Made by a program: the position numbers and the translations under genes. A model generated the notes under the pieces. It saw only the letters and a list, made by a program, of their open reading frames with translations, was not told where the DNA came from and did no database searches. A stretch of 64,000 bases of DNA from Taiwanofungus camphoratus (Eukaryota; Basidiomycota; Agaricomycetes; Polyporales; Taiwanofungaceae). The stretch lies in assembly GCA_003999685.1 (NCBI GenBank), contig CP021222.1:1736001-1800000 (forward strand). The letters run 5' to 3'. Numbering within the stretch: the first letter of the stretch is position 1; each line of letters opens with the position of its first letter. Shown one piece after another: positions 23,105 to 34,214 of the stretch.

Positions 23105-23438
23105 ATTATGTGATTTCTGGCTGCAAAAGACGATCCTCTTTGTACTTGAGAATGCAAATGGCTCGTGTTTTACATCGCAATTGAAGTATTCCAGTTTCAG
23201 TTCGGATTGATAGAACATATCTACAGACACGAGTCACGTGCCTTCCTAGACGCGTATCAGGAAGTCAGAGTGCACCGTTGCGGTGTACTGGCGTTCGCAA
23301 CTCCACCGCGTTGTCTTTAGTCCTCCAATCTAAAGAAGACCCTCTTTACTAGCCTGTCTGATTTATCTGTTGCCTTCGTCTAGAATTGTGTCACTGTTAT
23401 TTGGATTGCTCCACCCACAGGCTAGAGGGGAGATCTGT
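23105..23438. promoter_or_regulatory. Divergent promoter region, DPM2 / TRS120
   Basis: This 334-bp region separates two outward-facing secretory-pathway genes. A palindromic CACGTG (E-box type, bound by bHLH factors) lies at 23235-23240. Function of this site is a guess from sequence. A frame upstream of ATG 23439 from 23370 is open but unlike the family N-terminus, so I start TRS120 at 23439. Confidence 0.4.
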
Positions 23439-26400
23439 ATGGAACTTTTGACTTTTGCGTCCCTAGCTCACGTCCGAATTTTGCTCCTACCCGTTGGAAA
23501 CATCCGAAGGGCTACGTTCGAGAAATGGGCTTCGGAGATAAGGTCGTTTGAGACCATACGGCTGGGTGACATAGCCGCAGATACGAGGGATGAGAGAGGT
23601 GCGGAAATAATATTGTTTCATAGACAAAGTTGTGATTGAATTGTCGACAGCTCGTTTCATGCCAAGTCCTCTTGCCAGTGGCCACTTACATTTGAGCTTC
23701 CCATCTCACCCTCCACCTTGGACTCACATACCCCTTTCTCTATTCCGACCCTCCGACTTTCCACTGGGTGTAATTGGCATTGCATCATGCTCGCGATCAG
23801 ACTCTATGCCGTCAATCCTGGCTCAGTTTGACGCTGGGTTGAGTGACATATTTCCTCAAGGGTCAACCTTTCCCGTTGCTAGCAATTGTTTTGTATTTGA
23901 TGAGAGTGATGGGAGCACTAACCTTGACGAGGGAGATCGTTATCCTAACTTGGTTATCATTCCTAGCATGATGGCGAACAAAACAGTACATATCGGCACA
24001 CTAGTTGCTGGCCTGTGTTCCCATATTCTAGGAGAGTTTGCCACTATGGTTCGTTTCTGGATAAAGCCTCTGTGTTTTGCCTTTCTCTTTTTAAGCTGCT
24101 GACAGATGGAATCTTTGGAAAGTCCTCTTGGGAACGAATACTTGAATGCAACGTTGTTTCCTGTCCTTCCGCCACCATCAGAAATGCCGAAATTCCTCGA
24201 TATCGAGGACAATCCTCGTGATTCTCTGCCTCCCCTTCCATCACATAATAGCCAGCCTGAACTTATCATTCCGGTTGGAACTTCACGGGCTAAATCGCCT
24301 CTCACGACTCTCAAACGAGCTTCTACAGGCCCTGGCCTTGTCCCTAGCCGACATGCTAGTTTGCCTGTTCCGACAACGAGGAAGCGGCAGAATATTATTG
24401 GCGCAGCGTCCTCACACGGTAGGCTATTCAAGGTCCTAGGCGATCTCTTTTTACTTGCGGGCAGACTCGAGGACTCAGCCGTGTGGTGAGTACATGACCA
24501 TACCGTCCATGGTGTTCTTATGTAAAGCCTATTAGGTACACAGAAGCTATAGCATTATTCAAAAGCCCGCAAGATGCAGTTTGGCATGCTTCGGCTTTAG
24601 AAGGCTTGTCAACAATTCCGGTCATAGAGGCTTGGTCTTCGACTCACGGAATGGTCGGTCAAAATGACAGGAAGAATCTCGAAGTATATATTGACATTAT
24701 GTATTTCCTAGAATGGTTTTACTGGTGATAAAGAGCCTTGGTCAGATATCTCTAATAAACTGTCCCAGGCGACCTCGTTGTATTACAAGTCAACGCCTTC
24801 ATCCGAACCCGAGACCACCTATTCCCTTCTAGCACATCTGTACACCCAATCAATTCTTCGCCACACTTCTCTTCTATTTGCAGTTTGGACTGCGAAGGGA
24901 TGGGGGCCCCTCGCTTTTTCAACTATGCTGCATCCTGGTGCGAATCTATACCTCGACAGCTTCATGAGTGCAGGTGCAGATTCGAGCGCAGCCACGGTCA
25001 CGGTCACTACAAATGGTTCAAATTCGCGTACCACCTTTGCTGACTTGGAGCGCCTTACGACCATCACAGGCATTCCGCGTGTCCTAATCGCATCAACGCT
25101 CGCGCAAGTGCACGGTCCATGGCTGTTACATCTAGGCCCTCGCGAACGGGTCAACGTACTGCAGACGGTGGCGGGAATTTATGGAGCAATTGGGTATCCT
25201 CGTAAGGAAGCATACATTCTTCGCGAGCTGCTTGGGTCCGTAATGGATCTACTCGTTTGCGGGCGCGAGGAAGGAAGCAGCATACGTTCCTCAAGTACGG
25301 GCCTGGGAATTCGAGGGGTGGCTCTGGGGCCTATGAACAAGGGGACTGTGAGTGTCAGGGAAAACGAGAGTGTGGAGGGAAACGAAAGCGTGCTCGCAAT
25401 CGTCAAGCATGTCTGTAGAGTGCACGGCATTGACCTCGAGGCTGTCAGATTAATTGATTTCGGCGCCAAGGTTGATTATCCGAGGCCGGTAGATAGTGGT
25501 AACGCGGACAACAACACGGATAGCCTTGTGGAGCAAGAGGATGATTTCCCAGAGTTATCTCAAGAGCCTTTCGGATGGCCCGAACTACAAGTTGGAATAG
25601 TGCGTGAGGCTATAGCGGTGGCAGAAGCTCTACCCGGTAGGCTTTCCCTTGAGTTCGTTGACTTGCACGGATTGATGAACCTCGAAATCACTTCAAGACT
25701 ACCCGTCTGTCGCTCAGTTCTCGCTGTCTTCCTTGAAGACCTTACATCTAGTCATGAGTCACAACGACCAGCAGCAGTTGTATAACACTGCTGGGCGAGC
25801 TCTTGCGACGGCGAAGCGAAGAGGCGTTAGGCGAACTGTAGACTATTGGTCGGGGCAGCCAATCGTCAGCATAGAAGTCCTAGCGTAAGTGAGCTTCATG
25901 ACAAGCTTCTCTCGCTCAACAACCTCCATCCATAGTCTGCCTTTGGTCTGCTTGCCTGCTGAGAATCCAATATCAGCGCTTTCACAGGGACGCTCAAGGG
26001 GCAACCCCGCCCTTGCCGGACTAACGGATCCATTTCTCTACAATCCGCGAAAGTCAATAGCAGGACAGGTCATCTTATTCCTGTCTTATTTACCGTATTC
26101 TGCGCATAATAACCACTTCTATTGTCAGGGACGAATTATATTGGTCCAGGACGAACCATTCGAAGTCGTGGTGACGCTGCGAAATCCGTTTGTATTCGAT
26201 CTTCAGTTGCAGAGCTTAGCTCTTAGGTAAGGTACCCGATTTTTTAAATTGACTACAAAACCTCATCGAACTCTGTTGTTTCCATCCACAGCATTTCTGG
26301 TGTGCCGTTTGAGTCAGAAGCTATAGCTGTGGTTGTGCCCGCAAATACGTATCACCCTGTGACAGTTTCCGGGAAGGCGTCGGAGCCAGGGGTCCTCAGG

Positions 26401-28356
26401 ATTCGTGGATGCGTGGTTCAGGCTCCTGACGGGGTCCCGCGTGAGTTCGTCTTGCCTTTGTCGACGGAGGAGAAGGAGGTTATGCGACTACGCCGACGTA
26501 GTGCAATTGACTCCGAAGCAGGCCGATCGAAACGTTCCGGTTTGGAATCTCGACCATGGGAGAAAGACAGTAAACGAATGAGCAGGCAGACAGGCTCGTC
26601 GTCAAGCAAACGCTCAGTGCATTACCTGGAATGCAAAGTTGTACCTAGTCAACCACTGCTACGGATCAGGCGGACTTCTCTTACACATGGCGCTGTTATG
26701 TTGTACAATGGAGAAACGTGAGTGCCTAGTCGGCCGTCTCGCATTATCTTTAATATTGCTAAAGACACAAACAGATCGGCGATACGAATTACGCTTGAGA
26801 ACGTGTCATCATTGCCCATAGATTTTCTGCGTTTAACGTTCGATGATTCCACAATCGCTCCGGCTCAACAGGCCCTTGCTGAAGGAGAGTTGTCCGTCTT
26901 CGAGACCTACGAAGCAGAGTACGATCTCATTCACAGACCTGTATTCACATGGGACGGTAACCGTGGCGAACAACGCATTAGTCCCGGCGAAAAGGCTGTC
27001 ATCATCGTGAAGTGCTTTGGAAAAGTAGGATGGTGGGTATATTTTCTTCGTTGTGAAATAAGATTATGTTAAGAGCCTCTCCAGCACAACTGGTGCTATC
27101 AATGTCTCATATGCCTACATTCATCGACAACAGACGGTACCCAAAGAGCCCTCAGATGTCTTCCACACTCGTCAGCTGTCGCACCCTGTACTGGTCACAG
27201 TTTACCACATGCTCGAGTGTCATGCTATGGACATCTTGCCGTACTCAAGTACTACAACTTTTGCATCACCTGATTCAAGCGAGGTCGGCGAGGAATCGCC
27301 TATGGTCAAGGCCCGGAAGACTCTCTTCAATGTCGGAAATGTTGCAGACTGGTGTCTATTTTCTATCGACGTGCGGAACACGTACGGCCTCCCGTTTGAA
27401 GTGACATTCGAGCGGCGTCAGTCAGGTACATTCCTCTATTCAACTCGTTGTGTGCACTTCCCAAGCAGCCGTTGTAGGTGGAGAGAACGAGTCAACAACT
27501 ACCTTAGTCCCACCAGGTTCTACTTCTCGGTATGCAGCATTGGTCTGAAAAGCTGAGATTTTTATATGACCTGTTGACTTCTCGCAGTCTTATCCTACCC
27601 ATCAAAAAATTCTCCTTGTCCGAAGGATACATCTCCAGACCTATTCCTACACTTTCTGACAGACAGTTCATCGTCGCAAAGTCAAGCCTGACTTCGGCGG
27701 AAGAGAAGGCACAGCGTGAATTGTTTTGGTATCGGGAGGAGCTCCTTAGGATCGTTTGCGGCCGATGGAAAGAGGTGAGATTATGCCATTCGCCTGCAAG
27801 TGTATCCTCAAGCTTTGGCCTGCCAGAACGGTGGCGCGCGAACAGGCGAACTGTCATTGAGACAACAGCGAATGACTTTGCCTATGTTGGAGGCCTTACG
27901 AACAGAGACGGCGAGGATAGACATGTCGCTCTTCCACTACGATGCCAATCACACACCAAGGGAAGTTCCGGTAGACCCGTCAGGAGGTAAATTTCTGCCT
28001 CAGCCAAACGAGTTTGTCTACCTGCGAACACGGGTGACGAACCTATCGCGTAAGTCATGTTCATTTGGTACGAGCGGCGTCATTTGATAGCAACTACACT
28101 AGCATCTGAGCTCATTCTCACCCTGAACCTCTACTTGGAGCCTTCCCAGCATGTGATCCATCAGGGGCTTCTTCTCGATATTCCGATAGGACGCCTCAAA
28201 CAGGGCGAAGCCCATGAGACGGAAACACCGATCGCATTCGTGTCAGGCGGATCTTTCGATTTTCATGCGGATGTCTGTGCACTTGATCAAATAAGAGACA
28301 CGAATCAAGTAGGCAAAGGACATCTGAGAGCGATGGTCAGTGCAGCTGCCGCATAG
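23439..28356 (+). CDS. TRS120: TRAPPII complex subunit TRS120 (TRAPPC9)
   Basis: TRS120 is a TRAPPII-specific subunit; the complex activates Rab GTPases (Ypt31/32, Rab11) at the trans-Golgi. Start ATG 23439 begins MELLTFASLAHVRILLLPVG, the conserved opening of fungal TRS120. Intron 1 joins DTRDERARFMPSP. Later exons give HLHLSFPSHPP, PNLVIIPSMMANK, GRLFKVLGDLFLLAGRLEDS and PFEVVVTLRNPFVFDLQLQS, the last typical of the C-terminal Ig-like beta domains. The final exon, HADVCALDQIRDTNQVGKG, ends in a run of Ala and a TAG at 28356. About 14 exons and 1,350 residues, the usual size. A following frame to 28522 does not resemble the family and is left out. Confidence 0.85.
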
Positions 28357-28585
28357 CAATGGGGACACCAAGCCCGATGGGCCTAGACATCTTATTGACC
28401 CAAACACGAGAGCTGATTTTGCGGACTGCTACCATGGTGGTAGACACCAGTCATTCGCGAGTGATCTTACATTGACAGACCTGCCCGTCCCGATGGATGG
28501 GTATGCACCAGAGTACACATAATGTACAAGAGGGCCCAGGGGAGCGTCCTTACACCCGATTGTGTAGCATAACGATATATACTTA

Positions 28586-29146
28586 TCAGTCAAATTCAGA
28601 CTCCTCTTGCTTGAATGCAGCGGCGTAAGCCAGTATAGTCCCGTAGACCAAACTACAAGGTACTCAGCTCATTTAATAGATCACATACGGGAGTCGGGCA
28701 CTCACGCTCCGCCAATGATGGACATTGCGCACGCTCCCGGTCGTATGACCTCAGAATGTGCTAAGATGAGTGGGAAGGCGAAACCTGTGACTACTATCGT
28801 TGCAGTAATGAAGCGGCCTAGATCTCCTCGTCCGAGGCCATCGTACTCTGTCGAGAACTCATCGCCGCCACAGCTGGCGAAAAGCGCATTGGGAAGCGGC
28901 GCAAGCACAAACGTCAACGCTAAAAGGCAACATCAGCGGGGAGATGTCGAGAAAATAGACCAGGAAGACGTACCAACGAGGAGAGGCAGCCAGTTTGACC
29001 ATAGTGCACAGGATAGGATGATCAAGAGGAATCCCACAGCAAGTACGAATGAGAGCAGAATAACAGCTACGTGGTATGCATTAGTCTAACACTAGGGAAG
29101 CTTCGAATCAGCTTCAATACCGACTTTTGATTCCTGCCTGAGCCAT
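28586..29146 (-). CDS. VPS55: VPS55 endosomal membrane protein
   Basis: VPS55 acts with VPS68 in late endosome to vacuole sorting; it belongs to the family of leptin-receptor-overlapping transcripts. Four exons join exactly: 29146-29125, 29066-28974, 28919-28706 and 28652-28586, giving 131 residues with four membrane segments. Segments visible: VILLSFVLAVGFLLIILS, then SNWLPLLVALTFVLAPLPN, then FITATIVVTGFAFPLILAHS, then PGACAMSIIGGALVYGTIL. The C-terminal tail is acidic. The first donor is GTCGGT rather than GTRNGT. It converges with TRS120, leaving a 229-bp spacer that holds both 3' ends. Confidence 0.9.
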
Positions 29147-29345
29147 GGTGGGTCGAGTGCGTAGTGCTAGGCTGCCAGCTGAGTCCCGCTTGTGTAAAGT
29201 GTCACGCTACCAGTAGCTAACTTACATAAGCAGCATTAAGCAGTGCCTTCATCTAGTTTCTCGAGGCAAAGGAGTAGTACTCTATCAGAAATTAGGAATA
29301 CAATAGTGTTACAAAGGAAGTATCTGTAAAGGCTGGCTCATGTCA

Positions 29346-32300
29346 TCATCGCTGGATCCTCCTCGATCGTCTTGTCATAGCAAGTACATTCGTCGACCGT
29401 TCAGTCAATGTTCCCATGGTTTGCAACCCTGATCTACTGGTGCCGTTGACTTGTTTCTTGATGCCATCGCAGGGTAAGTGTGCAGATGTCGAAGATGCTG
29501 AGGAAGAGAGCGACTTTACTAATGGTGGTGTATCATCAGATGCAGGCAGGTTTTCCGGCTCTTCCGTCTCGACCTCTTGTTTATCAACTATGATCCTGTC
29601 GTCCCCCTCTCCGTTATCCTCCTCATCCCCAGTGGGCAGTGGCAGATGTTCTGCCAAGGTGTCACTTTCCGTCGAAGCAAGACCCCGTTGTCTCCAATCT
29701 TCCAGAAGCACGTCTCTACTTTTCGTCAGTTGCCATTCGTCGACGTACGTCCAACTACGTTTTCTTGGTGTTGATCCGGAGGGCATATCTTCCTTCGTTC
29801 CATGCTCGACTAGAGACTGAGTCGCCTGCCTCAGGTTAGAAAGATGAAATGCTGTAGCAGCACCGTACGCCTCGGTGCTGGTAGACATTCCGGTACTTTC
29901 TGACATCACTCGGGCTGAAGCTGCATCGATGTTGCGTGCTGTAGATGCCATCCCGCGCTGCATATATCGATAGCCAGACTGCGCTTCTGTGGCCATCGCG
30001 TCCGTCGCCTCAATGCGAGCCCTTTTGGCTCGGTGAACACAATCAAATGCTAAGGATGCAATATGTCTAATTAGCCAAATTCTACTACTGGCGAGAGATT
30101 ATTTGACCTGACCTTCATTTGATTTAGCACTGAATTTCTGGGTTTGCCGCTGTAAATCAGCAGAAAATATAGAAGTGGAACTCATCACAGAGTTTTGAAC
30201 GTCGGTAAGGCCATCACGGACAACAGCTCGCGCAGAGCTCATAGCCTGTGTCGAAGGAGTCAGATACATGACGGCCATAAGGTTTGAGACTTTTTACCTT
30301 GATACCTCCATCGCTTGTCCTCTTTGCCTCCACTCCTCGCTTCTCCAGGTCGACGCTCCATTCTCGGCCGTGCATGACAACGGCATCCAGTTGCTGGCCT
30401 TTCGCTTTGCCCAGCTGTACCATCTCCTCTTGTGCGGCAGTGTTGCCCTTCGTTATCTCTGAAAATGCTTCCCTCAGGCTGCGGTCCCGTTCTGCCGTGA
30501 AGTTACCGAGCAGTCCTGAGATGCGCTTGATCAAATCATCTTTCGTACGCTCGGCCTTCTGCTTCTCGGAGTCGAGCAAGCGAGCGAGAAGTGCGTTCTG
30601 CTGTTGCAGACGGGCAATCTCTGCATTCGTAGTACTGTCGGAGAGTGCTTTGGATTCTTGGAGCGATTTGCGCTCTGCAACAATGTATTCCTGTGCTTCT
30701 TGCAAAATCGTCTCAGTAACAGCGCCGACTGCCTTGAACGCTTTCTCCACCTGAATTATCTACTATGAATGCTACTTCCTATTCCATGGAAGACAACTTA
30801 CATTAGCGCAGTTAGCTATGCTAGAGGCTTCTGCCTCCTTGCATGTAGTCTCGCAATGCTTCCGCAGATCTACTGTCCACGCGCTGAAGTCCGTCTTGAT
30901 GGTCTCCAGGGTCTCCTCAATGGCAGCTTGAATGATGCTGATAGCTCCACTAGAGGCCTCTTCTCTAGCGTGGATTGTTTGCAGAGCATCACGGACCTTA
31001 GCAAGTTGTTCGCTGATCCGCCCTGAAACGATTGAGAAGGCCTCACGCTCTTTCGTTTGGAATTGCTCGGTCTCCGTCCGCAGTCTATGTATGTGCTGAT
31101 TGGAGGCCTTTATAAAGGCGTCCAATTTGGTTGATAAGGCCAGAGTCTCGGCAGAAAGCGTCTTGCTGTGAGTAGATACTGCCCTGACATTTGAACCGAA
31201 TACACTTGTCTTTCGCTCTGAAACACTGAATCAACGGATAAAACACGAAAGAATAGGATATACCTTACCAAGTTTTGAATGAAGCCGTCCCAAGTCTGTC
31301 AAGCTGTCTGTGGCGACCTTCTTCAGGCTTCCCGCTACTCCATCCAACACACCCTCATTCTCTTGATAAGCCTGTCTTACCACAACCTCCTCTTCTAGCG
31401 CCCCTTTCACAACATTCAACTGTGCTTCTTTTTCATCCAACTGACTCTCTGTATCTTTCAGCCTCTCCCGTGTCTCTTTCAGCTCCCCATCCCTTCTCAT
31501 CAACAGTGCGATACTCTGCTCAAACTCCTCTCGCACGTTTCGGAGCTGGCTCTCCACGATTTCCACCTGCTTGCGTGCCTCTTGCACCTCCGTCTCCCGC
31601 AGTTCCTGCTCTGCGGTCATTTGTACCCATGTTTCTTCCGAGAAAAAGATGCCGTTCTTCTCGCGTGCTGCAAGCACGTCCGCCTTGAGGCGCTCGATTT
31701 CTGCTACATACTCTTTAAGCAGTGCATTGCGCGTCATGCGCTGGTTCACTTCTGGACGGTTACGGATAGACTTCGCACGAATTGCGTAGTCGAGGGTGGA
31801 GAGGGTTTCCTCCATGTTAGAGCGTGCGGGGGAGATTGTAGCAATGATACATGTCTTGGTACGTCCACCAAGCGAGTCTTGTAGGAGACGAGTTAGCTTC
31901 GACTCCCTGCCATGAGTGATCAGCTTGGGCTTTAGACCTACAAAAACAAAGGGAACGTCTTACCGGTACGGGACATGGGATGACCGGTCGACGAGTGCAT
32001 TGATAACTCTACCTAAGGTGAGAAGGCTTTGATTGATCATGCCCGCTTCCCGGGCCCTCTTATTCTCTGCGCCTGATCGTCCGATATTCTCTGACCCTGC
32101 CAGGTCAACAAGATTTAATTTACCAACCTTGAGCAGGTCGTCACCCATTGAAGACATCTCTTTCGTATGCACGGTGATTGAGAAGACTGAATGTGAGCGA
32201 CTGGAGTGGTCATTGAATTTGGTGGCCGCAATTTGTCTCCGCTGACTGCCCTTGGTAAGCAGCGCAAGTGCGTCTGCAGCATCCTTTACGCAGGCTTCCT

Positions 32301-33208
32301 CCAATCCCTGAATGAAGACACCTTTCTTGGCCGCATCGTCAAAAATCTTCAAGTTCCCTTGTCCCGCACCTTCTTTCTGTGCGCCCATGCCCATAGGTTG
32401 CGTGGACCCGATTGGAGCAGCAAGCTCTGGTGCCAGTAGATCGCGAAGCTCCTCATTGTAGAGTTCGACAAATGATATCTTGACACTGTAATCGGTACTG
32501 GAGGACTCAAGCTGATGAAAGAGGCGAAAGAGAACACGTGGGATCATTCCTGCGTGCGGCGACGGATTACCCATCGGCGTCGTCGAGAGATCACCTTGCA
32601 TAGTAAATCTGTGGCACAAAAGTGTCTAGTGAAGCAATATAACAATTTATTCGACATAGAATGAAGACGCACGTTTTTCCGGTACCCGTTTGACCGTATG
32701 CAAACAAGGTGCAATTGTAGCCCAGGAGAACCTCGTCCAGCATAGGGCTCACAACATCGTGATAAACCATAGCCTGGTCAGCTTCTGGACCAAAGACAAT
32801 ATCAAAAGGATAAGTACGCGTCGGCGGTAAGGTCACAAGCCCAAGACTGGAAAGAGGTGCGGCGGTCTCAATAGTGATATCTTGGCTCCGAGGACCAGTG
32901 GTTGTCACGATTATGGGAGAATTCTCTTGGATTTCGCGTTCAGATCGACGTCTGCAGCGGATGACCACCTGGATATTAGTTTCGGGCTCATCCTGAGATT
33001 GGCTGTGTGTTTGTGATTTCGTTGGTTTTGTGGCAGGAAGTGAGATCTCTGTTGCGACATGCTCCTCGATTGGAGTGGTCAAGCCTGATCGCTGAGAAGA
33101 ATTAGATTTTGCGAGTGCTGAGCGCGGCCTACTACTGCCGGCTGCCGGCGGAGGCATAGACGAATTGTTGTTTCTGCCGCGCGCCGACGCTGGACGACGA
33201 GAGGCCAT
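29346..33208 (-). CDS. Kinesin-5 (BimC/Cut7/Eg5 type) mitotic motor
   Basis: Kinesin-5 forms bipolar tetramers that slide spindle microtubules apart. Start ATG 33208 gives a Ser/Pro-rich leader, then the motor: [17 protein letters not shown]-loop GQTGTGKT, switch [11 protein letters not shown], switch [22 protein letters not shown], then [20 protein letters not shown] and the neck [18 protein letters not shown], all typical of this subfamily. A long coiled coil follows (about 31800-30000). The tail at about 29735-29780 carries a BimC box, [15 protein letters not shown], with a Thr-Pro-Arg-Lys site matching the conserved Cdk1 site that targets the motor to the spindle. Stop at 29346. About ten exons and 1,100 residues. 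Confidence 0.9.
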
Positions 33209-33391
33209 TTGGGATTGCTATGGTGGGATGGAAAGGGGATCTCCTGTGCGCAGATGCGGGCGAGGTTCAACAAGACGCGTCGTGCTCGACGGAGGTCACG
33301 TGTTGGCGTAATCGTGGGAGTCTCTTACCTTTCCTAGAGTCTTAATACCAGTTGGTAAGTAAGAGGGCGGCGCCATCCTCACACCCACTCT
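33209..33391. promoter_or_regulatory. Divergent promoter, kinesin-5 / ELF1
   Basis: These 183 bp separate the kinesin-5 start from the ELF1 start, transcribed away from each other. No TATA was recognised. Confidence 0.45.
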
Positions 33392-33828
33392 ATGGGCAAG
33401 CGCAAAAAGTCGTCCCGCAAGCCACAGGGTCCCCGCAAGAGAGATCCTTTAGGTAACATAGGATGCACGTAGTAGTTGATGGTTTTCTCACCTATCATAT
33501 AGAAACTACCTTCACATGCCTTTTCTGCCACCATGACAAATCTGTGACGGTCAGGCTTGACAGGAAGGAGGGTATAGCTCAACTATTCTGTAAAGTTTGT
33601 GACCAGCGATATCAGAGCAAGGTCAACCGTACGTCTCGTTTCTGTTGTTTCATCGCAACTCTCGAGCTCATAACATGCGACATAGACTTAACAGAACCAA
33701 TTGATATTTATTCAGAATGGATTGATGCTGCCGATGCCGCAGAAAAAGAAGCTATATCCTCCCGTCGTCCAGTCGCCTCCTCGAGTAGAGCTGCTCCAGC
33801 GGTATCGTTCGGCAGTGATAACGAGTAA
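33392..33828 (+). CDS. ELF1: Transcription elongation factor ELF1 (ELOF1)
   Basis: ELF1 is a small zinc-binding factor that travels with RNA polymerase II through nucleosomes and helps transcription-coupled repair. Three exons join exactly: 33392-33452, 33503-33628 and 33686-33828, giving 109 residues. The N-terminus MGKRKKSSRKPQGPRKRDPL is the usual basic tail that contacts DNA. The zinc ribbon has two Cys pairs, CLFC and CKVC. It continues HLTEPIDIYSEWIDA, as expected. The last about 30 residues form an Ala/Ser-rich acidic tail. Confidence 0.93.
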
Positions 33829-34214
33829 TAGTACAGTGAAGAGGTCTTGTAACACCTACGTCTTGTTGGACTTATTCTCCTTCCACCGAGTGTATAGTAA
33901 TATGATAATTAGGTCTCTAAATAACTGTATCCAGGACTGCACTTAGCAGAATAAATATAGCACGAGGATTGACAACTTAAAGATCGTGAATGAGCGCTTG
34001 AGGTGAACGCGAAGTCCTGCTTGCTTGACAACAGTCACAAATAGTAGCTTAAGGCTTGCCTCTGGCAGAGCAGCGCGACTGCCTTGACCTCCTTCCCCCG
34101 TTTTCTTCTAGAGAACGCTGCGGGCTGGCGTGTCGAAATTACTCGGCAATCCCTCGCAACGCGTACCTGATAACAGTCGACTCTCCTTTCAGTCATCTCT
34201 AGAACTCACTTACG
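33829..34214. promoter_or_regulatory. 386-bp upstream region of kinesin-1
   Basis: This is a tandem spacer holding the ELF1 3' UTR and the kinesin-1 promoter. A pyrimidine-rich tract of C and T lies near 34085-34110, a feature often found upstream of fungal starts. Nothing else was recognised. Confidence 0.35.

Noticed and set aside
28340-28522. Extra C-terminal exon for TRS120
   Set aside because: The preceding frame already ends in a family-like tail at 28356, and this frame shows no conservation.
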